Assembly (NCBI GenBank): GCA_024811115.1
Contig: JAKOGH010000123.1
Location: 1-13,989, forward strand
DNA length: 13,989 nucleotides
DNA from: Terana coerulea
Lineage: Eukaryota > Basidiomycota > Agaricomycetes > Polyporales > Phanerochaetaceae
Reading direction: 5' to 3'
This document shows positions 1-9,600 of this stretch, one piece after another; position 1 is the first letter of the stretch, and each line of letters starts with the position of its first letter. The translations under genes and the position numbers were made by a program. Below the pieces are notes generated by a model, which saw nothing but the letters and a program-made list of their open reading frames with translations, had not been told where the DNA came from and did no database searches.

Positions 1-902
1 ATCTACCGCATGCTAGGTGGTTGTGCGCCTTCGCGCGATATACTGGTGGTATAGCATGAGCTATGGTACGAGCTTTGGAGCTGCGTAGCCGCGTCTCCAC
101 TCACGGTATGTCAGCAGGAGCGACGCCGTCGGCTGCTTCTCGACATACCGTTGGCCTGCCGTAATCTCAACGCGTTTGCCCAGAATACATGCTTCGCGCA
201 GTATGGTGCGACGCTTATCAATGCCACTGGGGTTCTCGTATGATGTTCAAAGGTCTGCTGGACGGCCCCAACGAAGTTGTGTCTCATGACGCGTCGCCCT
301 GCTCCGTGCTCCGTTGGCCCTCATATCGTGTCGCGAGAACCGGAGGCGCAGCGACGCCGGCGACGAGGCATGCTTGCAGCGGCTCATCTGACTCCTGTCC
401 TGGTCGCTTGCAGGCTTATCGACCGCGCGTCCCTGGCCTGGCCGCTCAGGCTCCTCGCATTTGACTGAACTCAACTCTGTGTTTATTATGTGACAGTTCC
501 GCGGCAGGCCCCGCCGCCACAAGACGCTGCGTGCCCGCGCGCGGACGCAGGACGGCGATGTGCAGGCCAGGCGACGGCGGGGACTCGCCGCCGCGCGGCG
601 CGTGACTGCACCCATGACCTGCGCTATCGCGGCCTCCGTCGACGGTGCGTCTGCCTGCGGCAATGCGCTAGGACTCAAGCTTCAAGAAACACTGAACACT
701 CAATGGTAGAAGCAATTGCGGCGGAGGGACGCATCTTCTCTCGATGTCCCGTGAATGCTTTGGCGGCTCTTGCGCATACTTCGGGATGAGCACGTCGCCA
801 CGGACGACGTGCCCCGTCCGATCGTCGTCCTCGGTGCGGAGCGAGATAGCTCAGATAGCAGCTCAGCACGCTCCGCGCCCGCTTCTCGTCGGTCTCGCGA
901 CG

Positions 903-981
903 GCTTCTCGCGGGCTTCTCCAAGCTCTCTCCAAGCCCAGCAGCTTCGCGACGGCCGCCCGCCCGCTTCTCGCGGGCTTCT
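903..981. repeat. 17-bp direct repeat, two copies
   Basis: The motif GCTTCTCGCGGGCTTCT occurs at 903-919 and again at 965-981, 62 bases apart start to start. Both copies are preceded within 25 bases by a CGCGACGGC motif, so the duplicated unit is probably longer and partly diverged. It is in GC-rich DNA with no gene call. Function unknown. Confidence 0.6.
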
Positions 982-2079
982 GGCGCAACCTGGACGCGTG
1001 CGCGAAGCACCGTGCACCGCGTCGCCACACGCCGCCGTGGGCTTCTGCGCCGCGAACGCGGGCTTCGACGTGCGCCGCGGATTATCCGGCGCGCGGTGCG
1101 CCCCCGGGGACACACAAGCTCGGGCCGTCACGCGGCCGTGCGCGCTGTGCTTTGCGCTCCGGTGTTTCCGCGGCGGGCACGGCGGGCGGCGGGCGGCGTC
1201 CTCGAGGCGTAGCACGCGGGGCCGTCACGCGTCGTGCGCATGCGCACGCGAGGGTCCGGGTGCAGGTGCTTGCTCTGGTCCTGCTGTAGAGCCCTAGCAC
1301 CCGTGCCCGTTGTGTCCGCGACGGCGCGACCTGCGCGCGTCTCCGTGTGCCCGCGCTGCAGACGCGAGCTGCGCGGTGGGCGGGCGCGGCTGGCAACGAG
1401 CACGGCCTAGCCTCGCAGTGTGCGTACGTACACATGCAGTCGATCTTGAGTCTCGGCCGTCTACGACGGCCATGTCGCGTGGATGCTGCCGCCAAGTATT
1501 TCTTGAATATATTACGCCTGACAGCGTTTGACAGGTACGCGCGGTGGTCCAGGTGGAAGTATTGGCGTGGCTACCAGGGCCGCATAAAGTCGTTATCAGC
1601 CTACTTGGCAGCAGAAAGAGAGTGAACGTACGAACGGGAGCGTCACCGACGGTATGCTGACATCTATTCGTGCCAGGGCGGCTGGGTCGAGCCCAAGGTT
1701 CGCGTCGCCGTCGCGGGCATTCTAATTTACACAATATTTGGAATAGCAAGTGCGCTCCGGCACATTTGCAGTTGCTTTTTTATTATCCCACTCTGCTTGC
1801 AGTTGTAGCTATAGAATCGGTATTATGTATAAGCAAGATGGAGAATCAGACTAAAGGTGGTAACTCAGAGTAGCCTTTGTGACAAGGTTTGGACTGTTGT
1901 CTGACCGTTTATGGTCAGCTACGGAGACTAAGTCTTCGTGTCACTAGATGGTTCACGCTGCGCTCAGCAAGACACTTGGGAAACGTGTACATTCGCGGAT
2001 TGCAGGTACGCTGATTCGCTCTCGGGTAAAAGCCAATCAAATCCTGCTGCTCGCCACCAAGAGCGGTACCACATGTAAT

Positions 2080-2103
2080 ATTATACGCTCCAAGTAGTAT
2101 AAT
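2080..2103. repeat. Short inverted repeat in an AT-richer island
   Basis: ATTATAC at 2080-2086 is matched by GTATAAT at 2097-2103 with a 10-base loop. The stem is short and AT-rich, so a weak hairpin or chance is as likely as a function. Confidence 0.4.
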
Positions 2104-2754
2104 CATATCTACCATAGCTGCTAAGCGGATACAAGCATGCTCGGTATACCGCCACAAACTGCGCATCCGACTGTCTCGTTGGAAAGTGCCTCGGCCACAT
2201 GCAGACAGGCACCGAGCACGCCGTATAATTGTATGATTCCATTTACCGGCACTGCACTTGCGTGGCATCTGGCCTTGTCCAAGCACGTGTGCAACATGCG
2301 TGCACGCGACACCTGAGACGGGCACTCGGACACGTCAGCGTATGCAAATCCCGCCCGCCACGCGTGTGCACGGCCTGCACATGTCCGGCGTCGGGCGCTG
2401 ACACCACCGCGTTATTTATTCGTCGCGTCCTCCGAGTCGCCGACGTGCCGTCGCCCGTCCCTCGCCGTGTGTACCTCAGTGTACCTGGTCTTGCGGCCGT
2501 GCCTGGGTCCTGGCTCCTCGGCATCCCCGCCGCTGCGCTCTGCCCTGCTCCGCCGCGCGGCGCGGACAGGCTCAGCGGTGTCAGCACGGCCTGACGCGGC
2601 GGCCCGCGCGAGCATGTGGGCCCCTGTGGGTGTGCGCCCTTGGCAGGGCGGCCGGCGGGCGCCACCAGGCGTACGGCGTGGACCGTGGTGGCGCACGCGC
2701 CCACGCGAGCACGCATCCTTCGGGGAACACCTCCCAAGAATTCGAAGGTACATT

Positions 2755-2771
2755 ATACATACAGTATGTAT
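2755..2771. repeat. Perfect 8+1+8 palindrome
   Basis: ATACATAC at 2755-2762, a single central A, and GTATGTAT at 2764-2771 form a perfect palindrome inside an otherwise very GC-rich block. It could be a dimeric protein binding site or a relic of an element end. No gene start is nearby to link it to. Confidence 0.5.
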
Positions 2772-2940
2772 GCCAGCTGGGAGCGGCCGAGAACGCGCGT
2801 GAAGGACGCACAGTAAGTAGGCTTTGGGCCGCCAATGGCGAGCGGGCGAGTGGTGGTGAGGCGTGTGGCGGGCGTGGACGTGCGTCAGCGTGGGTTCGCC
2901 TGGCGGGCTCGGCAAACTGGACTTGGCTTGTGAGGGTTTA

Positions 2941-3152
2941 GGCTTTCTTGAGCAGCATATGCTTAAGTATTATATGTGCGTGGCTGGGCCGTAGACGTGC
3001 GTGTGGATCGCCGGGAGGCGCGTCAGGAAGCCTCTCGTGCGAATCGTGCATCCGACCGCCGGCACGAGGAGGATCCAAGCTTCAAGCTTTCTGGTGCAGC
3101 ATATGCTTGTGTACGTCGCGGGGTCATAAGTGTGTGTGATGGCAGGGAGCCT
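2941..3152. repeat. Degenerate direct repeat pair, about 70-80 bp per copy
   Basis: Copy A (2941-3020) and copy B (about 3085-3152) run in the same direction about 144 bases apart. Both contain GCTTTCT, then a GCAGCATATGCTT core holding the 10-bp palindrome AGCATATGCT (2954-2963 and 3098-3107), then diverged sequence ending in a GTGYGTGTG-GAT/GAT-G-C-GGGAG block. By eye the aligned parts are roughly 70% identical, with a gap of about 10 bases in copy B. A weaker resemblance to the GTGCGTGTGGATGGCCGG block lies near 4150. This looks like an old duplicated or transposon-derived unit; no terminal repeats or target duplications were found. Confidence 0.5.
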
Positions 3153-4751
3153 CGACAGGGCGTGTTGGTGAAGTGAAGGAGAAGGGGCGGGCGCCGGCGT
3201 AGGAGGCTTGGCTGCGCCAATCACACCGTGCGCCCTGCGCCGCACGCGGAGCACCGTGGCACGCCACGCGTGTCCCGCTGAACAGGTCCCAAGCTCACGC
3301 ACAGACCTTTGCGTGCGCTGGACCGTGGAACCTATCCAGCCGGAGAGGCAGGCAGACAGCGTCGGCGCGTCGAGCACCAGGGAGATCTGAGAGAGCCGCG
3401 GTCGCGCAGCGTGCAGGGCACACATCGCGGCGTCCGTCGAACCCAAACAGCGACGCATTGCGCCGCAATCAGCGTGCGCACGGGCGGGGCGGGTCCTGAG
3501 AACACGTCGTACGGCGTGCGCGCGTAGCCGGGTCCCGCGTGCCCTGCTGACAGCCTGCACGCCGCGCACCGCGCTGCACGCCCAGGTCCAGCCCAGCTCT
3601 CTCCACTGCCCACGGACAGCAAGTTACTCGCCGGACCAGCCCGCGCGTGGGACCCTCGCCCGTCTGGCAGCGCGCTCCCAGGGTTGTAGTGCGCGAGGGG
3701 CTGGAGACGCGGCGAGGCGGTTCGACTCCCACAGCGGCAGCGCGGTGGGCGACCAACGCGGCAGGCCCTTCCGACGGTTGCCTGCTTCGCGGGCTTCGAC
3801 CGCGATGTGGCGACGGGCGGTCAGACAAGATTCGCATGCTGCGCAGAGAACCGGCGGCGTGCGGGGCCTGGGATGCCGCAGGCATCTCCTTTGCGGCCGG
3901 ATGGGTGCTGATGGCGAACGCGGGGTCTGGGAAGGTGGGACGCGGTGCAGGCGTTTTCGGACGCGCATCTGTGGTCATGGTGCGTTCATCACAGGTGCAG
4001 ATGTACCATATACTTACCATTCATTACTGCTAATATTGAGGACGCTTCGACTTCTGCGGCTGCGTGGGTGCGCAGGACGTCTGCCGCAGATGCAGAGCGT
4101 CGCATCATGCCTCGCATTATTGTGAGCGTGCGTTGTATGATCAGGCTGGCGGTGCGTGTGGATGGCCGGCGGATGTTTGAGCCCCGGACTGGTGAACGAC
4201 GCGAGGGACAAGCGGCCGTTCGAGACGCTGCGACATGTCAGTGCGGGCTTGCAGGGGCAAAATAGGCTCGCTGTGCACTGACTTACACCAGAGGGGCACC
4301 CGTTGGCGCGCCGGGCTTCAGATCAGAGTGCCGGAAGCCTAACTGCCTGAAGGATCTGGTCATCATACGGCACCGTCAGATGGAATCAGCGAACGTGCAG
4401 GCAGCGTGCATCGCACACCTGGCACTCAGCGTGGGCGCAATCTTGTTCTTGTGTCTCCGTTGACGTCCGGCAGGATGCGGCGGCGTGCGCGGGATGGCCT
4501 GCAGGCCAATGATGGGCGGAGGCGCGTATGGCCCGCAAAGTACCTTGAGGCTGAACATAGCAGGATGTCATACCAGATAGCAGACATTCAAGCTAACAAA
4601 CACACTTGTCGATCACATTACATACCATGCCTATCAGCTCTACGGTGCGTAAGTATCTGCAACGACGCATGGCGTGCTTCGAGAGCTAGGCTCCGAGAGG
4701 GCTATCACCGCAACCTGCGCGCTGTAGCGTAACCAGGGACGCACCAACAAA

Positions 4752-4769
4752 CATGTTCGAGCATGTTCG
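4752..4769. repeat. Two 8-bp units at 10-bp period
   Basis: CATGTTCG occurs at 4752-4759 and 4762-4769, exactly one helical turn apart. This spacing suits a dimeric DNA-binding protein, but no gene start lies close by and chance is possible. Confidence 0.3.
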
Positions 4770-5901
4770 TCGCCGATGTCGCAAGATGAGTGCGGTGCCC
4801 GCTGCGGATGGCCCTGCCTGTGTCCGAACGCGCCATGACACGCCATAGGGGACGGCGCCGCGGCGCGGGTCACCGGGCGGGCCCGCGCAGCAGCGGCATG
4901 ACGCGTTGGCCGTGACATACACACTCAGCGGTCCCGCCGCCGCCAGGGCGCCCCGCACGGACGAATGCGCCCAGCGGGTCGACCATGGTGGGCGTAACCT
5001 CAGAGCCTCCGCTGACCAGTTTCCCGTGGGGCCACCCTATATTGCACTGCGCACGGCGATCGACTCTTCGGATGCAGACAGGTTCCGCCCTGCGTCGCCC
5101 CAAGGGACCCACAATAACGAGAGCAACGACGGGTATGTATATTGCAAAATATGGGCAGCCGTGCTGGCAGTGGGAGGCGAATAATATCATATGCAGAAGA
5201 GGCGGACGCTACGACCGCGAGGGTACTCGCGCGGCGGCAGGCCCGATCCGGAAACATCTCGGGAGCACGGCTGCTCGCGCGGCGCACGTCCCACAGGCGA
5301 TTGACCCGCGCATTCGTCCGACCGTCCGACCATCCACGTCGCCAAAATAAACACGGACAGGTGCCCGTCGGCCGGGTGGTCAGGCGCCAGCGGGGCCAGC
5401 GTGCCCACTACGGCGCAGGCCCCATGTGGGACGGAGGAGGGGCAGCGCGGGCCTGTGAAGACGATGCGAAAAGCGGACGGGCGTTGGCTCGCGGGGCGTT
5501 TGCGTGAGAGCGGGGGGAGAGGGCTGAGGCGACGGAAGGGGACGAGCGTGGGTGCCGCGGCAGGACAGAACCTGGCCGGGCTCTTCAATTCGTGCATTGG
5601 GATTCAGACGACGAAAGCGGCGCGCACATGGCGCGCGTGGCTGCTGCCTGTGTCCACGTATGTAACAAAAAAAATGCGACAGGGGTGGGCGTACTACGCG
5701 GCCGTTGTGGCGGTGGGGAACCCGGCCGGAGAGGATTGGCCGGCGAAAGGCAAAAGGGCGGATGGGCTGGGGAGGAGCGAGAAGTCGGCGGGTGAGAGGA
5801 ATAGCGCCTGGATGCATGTGGACGGAGGTGCCACATGCGGTCTGGTCCCTCGTAGCGATGCGGTGTACGTGTACGGTGCACCGAACCTACTGCGGGGTAC
5901 A

Positions 5902-5950
5902 CTATTGTTTTTATTTTATTTTATTTGCGCCGTATTTTTTTTATCCTCTG
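5902..5950 (+). promoter_or_regulatory. T-rich tract, candidate core promoter region of the kinase gene
   Basis: A run made of TTTTA-type repeats followed by a T8 tract interrupts GC-rich DNA about 660 bases upstream of the kinase start, just before a long C/T-rich leader begins. Poly(dA:dT) tracts of this sort disfavour nucleosomes in fungal promoters (general knowledge). No perfect TATA box is seen. Assignment to the kinase gene rests on position and orientation only. Confidence 0.35.
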
Positions 5951-6109
5951 CTGGCCACCGTCGCTCGTCGTCCAACACACCGTGCACAGCGCCCGACGTC
6001 GTGGGCAGCGGCGGGAAAGAGAAAGGCAAGGTTGCGATCGCATCCGAGGGGAGCATATGGACCGTGGCTGATGAGTGCAATCTACCGTGTGGGTGTCATG
6101 CTGCAGGCT

Positions 6110-6606
6110 AGCCCTGCGCTTATCCCTTACCGCCCCAATTCAACCTCCGCTCCTCACCAGCTTTGTCTCTCCCCGTCATCTGCCTCCCTCCCACAGGGCA
6201 TCGCCCTCGTCCACGACAGCGACCTCGACGACGACGACCCTCAGGGTATCTTCACCGTCGGGTTCCACTGCCTACAGGCATTTGAACGACGCAAAGCCAG
6301 TCGACGACCTACCCCTCCCACCGGTCGCCTCCCTCTCCCGTCTTCTCTTCTGGTTCGAGTCAATTCTCTCTACTACAGCAGCTCTCTCGTTTCCATCCTG
6401 ACCCTGAACCTAAACACACACCGTCGCATGCATATCGTTGTCTAATTCTCGCCACCACCTCTCTCCCCACTCTCCTCGACTCCCTCTGCGACGTTCCGCA
6501 TCGCCTCGCTCATCCCGGAGATCAGAGCACGCATCCTCCCATCCTTTGCTTTTGCGTGCGCTTTCGTGTGTGTGTGTTGTCAGTGTTCTAGTTTCAAGTC
6601 ACCATC
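6110..6606 (+). other. C/T-rich probable 5' leader of the kinase gene
   Basis: From about 6110 the plus strand becomes strongly pyrimidine-rich, with CTCTC and CCTCCC blocks, and stays so up to the ATG at 6607. Long CT-rich leaders are common in highly transcribed basidiomycete genes. It contains a GT dinucleotide run near 6566-6576 and CAG acceptor-like sites near 6198 and 6271, so a 5' UTR intron is possible. The only ATG noted in the last 180 bases before 6607 is a five-codon upstream ORF. Open frames through it (for example an aspartate-rich stretch near 6215-6245) show no family resemblance. Confidence 0.4.
6428..6445 (+). promoter_or_regulatory. Five-codon upstream ORF in the kinase leader
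   Basis: An ATG followed by four codons (peptide MHIVV) and TAA lies about 160 bases upstream of the proposed kinase start. No other ATG occurs between it and 6607. If it lies within the mRNA it would be a minimal uORF permitting reinitiation. Transcript start is unknown, so its presence in the mRNA is inference. Confidence 0.3.
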
Positions 6607-9600
6607 ATGTTGTCGTACTCGGTCCAGCTCCCGCCCATGTCCCTCTCCTCCAAGCCCAAGGCCCGCAAGGCCGCGACCGCACCCCGCCCCTTCCACCGAC
6701 CGACGTAGCGCATGACCAGAACCCGACCCCCGCCCGCCGCACCGGCCCTGCGACACGCTCGCGCTCGACCCTCAACGCGGGCCCCGCCTACGGACACTCG
6801 ATCCCCCTCGCCATCTCGACGGCCTTCCCGCCGCCGGCCTCGCCCTCTGTGCCGTCTTCGTCCCTCTCCTCGCCCTCGCCCTCGCTCCCGCCGACGCCCA
6901 GCCTCGGCGCCGCCTTCCCGTTCCCGCAGCAGCTCCACGGCTCGCCCTCTCCGCGCCTCGCGCCCGCGCAGCTCGCGAAAGCGGCGCCGCGCTCGCCGTA
7001 CCCCGCGAACAGTGCGCCGCTGCCCGTGCCCGGCACGCGCTCGCCCCGGTCCTCGAAGCTGCCGTCGTTCTCGGGCCTCCCGTCGCCCGTGCTGTCGTCG
7101 CCCGGCCTGGGCGCAGCCTACTACGGTCGGTCGGCGTCTGGCGCCTCGAGCACGCCGTCGTCGTTTTCATCAAGCGCGATCGACGTGCTGGCCCCCGGTG
7201 CGTTGGTCGGCGAGGGGTTGGAGCTCGAGGGGCAGGCAATGCAAAGGGTGCTGATTGGCGGCGAGCAGGGGGTGCAGGGGCGTGAGGCGCCGGCGAAGGT
7301 GTTTGAGGTGGTGCGACGGCTGGGGACGGGGAGCTACGCGGTTGTGTATTTGGTGCGGGAGGTGCTGCGCATGGGCGCCGAACAGGACGGTGCGTGCGAA
7401 AGCGACGGCGCGGAGCTTGACATGAGCTTGGACGGGCACGACCGTGATGAGGTGTGCTGCGATAAGGCGGAGGGCCCGGTGTATGGAAAGGAGTATGCGA
7501 TCAAGGTGTTGAGCAAGGCGAACTTGGATGACGAGGCGTTGACTGCGCAGCTGTTCGAGGTGCGTGCACTTGCAGGTATTCATTGACGGCGTACTCATCG
7601 GTGCAAATAGGCTACGATTCACCAATCTCTTCCATCGCATCCCAACATTGTGACGCTTCACCGGACGCTCGAAACACCATCGTACCTTCTGCTGTTGCTC
7701 GAGTTTGTCCCTGGTGAAGATCTCTTCTACTTCTTGGAGCAAGCGCGCGATCACTACGACCCCGGCTGCCCCTCGTCGCCCGGGCTCCTCTCCGCCCCGC
7801 TCTCGCCCGTGACGCCGTCCGCGCCCCTGCAGTCCACGTCGCCCGACTCGGACTGCTCCGTCTCCTCGGACTGCTCGTCGCGCACGCCGCCGACGCCGTC
7901 GCTGCTCGCGACGCTCGCGCCGACGAAGCTGCTCGCCCGCACGCGGCTGAAGCTCATCGCGAGCATGTTCAAGCAGATGTGCGACGCCGTCGCCGCGTGC
8001 CACGACGCGGGCGTCTTCCACCGCGACATCAAGCCCGAGAACTTCATCGTCACCGACGGCGTGAACGAGGTGCGCGTGCCGGAGCCCTGGCGGGAGCGAG
8101 GAGGTCCACCGCGAGCGGCGGGTGGTCGTGAAGCTGACGGACTTTGGGCTGAGCACGACGGACGTGCACTCGGCCGACATGGACTGTGGAAGTGCGCCGT
8201 ACATGAGTTATGGTGAGCTTCCGTTGGCTTTGCTTTCTTGGAGCTGGAACCGTGCTGATGGGGTTGGATGTGCAGAATGCCGGAATAACATACACCCTAC
8301 TTATATGCCCCGTGCGGCCGACGTCTGGTCACTCGGTATAGTACTTATCAACATGTGAGTAACACCAGGGCATATGCGGTATTTTATGTGATACTAATGT
8401 ATTTATTAGGTTGTACCACTACAACCCCTGGACGGATACAACCGACGGTGTCTGCACCTCGTTCAACGTGTTCAAGCAGAATCCTGTCCATTTCTTCACG
8501 TCTCGCTTTTCTGGCATGACCCAGCCCGTTGCAGAATTCCTCGCCACGAAGGTCTTCTGCATCCTCCCGAATCCGGAGGACGACTTGGCACGAGTTAGCG
8601 CCAGGGAGTTCGGCCAGTGGATTCGCGACCTGCCCGACCTGCTCGCCCCGACGCTTCGTCCCAGTAGCGGCCACAGCAGGACGGCGAGCTACGTCAGCAT
8701 GGCCGAAGTGCAGGGCTACCGGCTCGCTTCCATCCCTCACTCGCGCCGCCCGAGCCTGCGGTCTGCGACGGGCTCGCGGGTTCCATCTGGGCTTGCGTCA
8801 CAACGCGCGAGCTGGGTGGAGACGCTCAGCCGGAAGCCGAGCCTCGGCCCCGCATTCGAGGAGGACCAGGAGAACCAGCCGATGGGCCTCAACGGCCTGG
8901 GACTGGGCGGCCTGTCGCCCGTGCAGGACCAGGAGATCGAGGAGGAGCCCATCTTCGCCGTCCAGGAGGACGACCAGCACGACGAGGAGCCGAACTCGCG
9001 CAGTGCGTCCACACAGAAGCGGCGCAAGCGCGGAGCCCGCAAGGGCAAGAACGCCGCCGGCGCGTCGGTGTCGCCAGCCCCCGTGGCGGCGCCCGAGGAC
9101 GACACCCTGGACACGCTGGCCTCGGCGAGCCAGAAGCTGGCGCGCGAGCTGAGCAAGACGTCGAAGAAGCCGGGTGTGTCGTCCCCGCTGGCCACCAGCG
9201 CGGTGTACAACTCGACGGACACCCAGACTCCCCAGGCGGCGCCCGCGCCCGTGCCCGCCCCGGCACCCGCGCCCGCGCCCGTCATCACGAAGAAGCCGTC
9301 GAAGTGGAAGCTCACGTTTGGCAAGAGCTCGAGCACGAGCGGCACGTCGGCGCCGGCGCTGCCGAACGTGAAGGAGGACCTGGACGCGAAGGTCTCCTCC
9401 ACGGCGAGCAACGTCACGAACCTGATCATGGGTTTGAATGCGCCGGCTGCGTCCAAGGCCCCCGCGGCATCGTCCTCGCACCCCTACGCGCACCCCGCGC
9501 CCGCGGCCTCGGCCGCCACGTCGTCGTCTGCCTCGTTCGTCTCGCACACCCCGTCGCGCTACGCGCCGTCCGCGAACTCAAGCGTTGTCTCGCTGGACGA

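Larger units (their letters stand above)
1..5900. other. Long stretch without a supportable gene
   Basis: I see no gene here. Many open frames exceed 100 codons, but they overlap on both strands, are rich in Arg, Ala, Pro and Ser, show no recognisable domain, and are what GC-rich, CpG-rich DNA yields by chance. No exon chain with donor, branch point and acceptor could be assembled. Composition is uneven: strongly GC-rich blocks (about 500-1400, 2380-2720, 3180-3960, 4790-5560) alternate with AT-richer islands (about 1720-1870, 2030-2130, 2740-2770, 2940-2980, 3990-4040). Contents worth naming are listed separately: short direct repeats, palindromes and one degenerate repeat pair. The region could be a decayed transposon, an unannotated non-coding transcript or plain intergenic DNA; sequence alone does not decide. 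Confidence 0.6.

Noticed and set aside
1455..1471. GGCCGTC-TAC-GACGGCC hairpin
   Set aside because: The short 7-bp GC stem is easily expected by chance in this composition, and no U-run or gene end is next to it.
2970..3569. Minus-strand open frame of 199 codons
   Set aside because: Composition is typical of chance frames in GC-rich DNA. Its apparent repeated peptide comes from the degenerate DNA repeat, not a protein repeat.
3719..3731. GGTTCGACTCC, a match to the tRNA B box
   Set aside because: The T-stem does not pair (two or more mismatches in five positions), and no A box or acceptor stem could be placed upstream.
5401..6111. Open frame of 236 codons upstream of the kinase
   Set aside because: It starts with GTG, runs through the T-rich promoter tract (giving an artificial hydrophobic stretch), and shows no family features.
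6351..6361. GGTTCGAGTCA, a near match to the tRNA B box
   Set aside because: The flanking bases do not form a T-stem, and the site lies in the C/T-rich kinase leader.
6705..6719. GT-AG pair of 15 nt that would skip the TAG at 6706
   Set aside because: It is far too short for a spliceosomal intron, and its length (a multiple of three) would not move the reading into the kinase frame.
8737..9547. Long antisense open frames (about 240-250 codons) across kinase exon 4
   Set aside because: They are shadows of the GC3-rich sense frame. The sense frame has the continuous kinase reading and correct splice sites.
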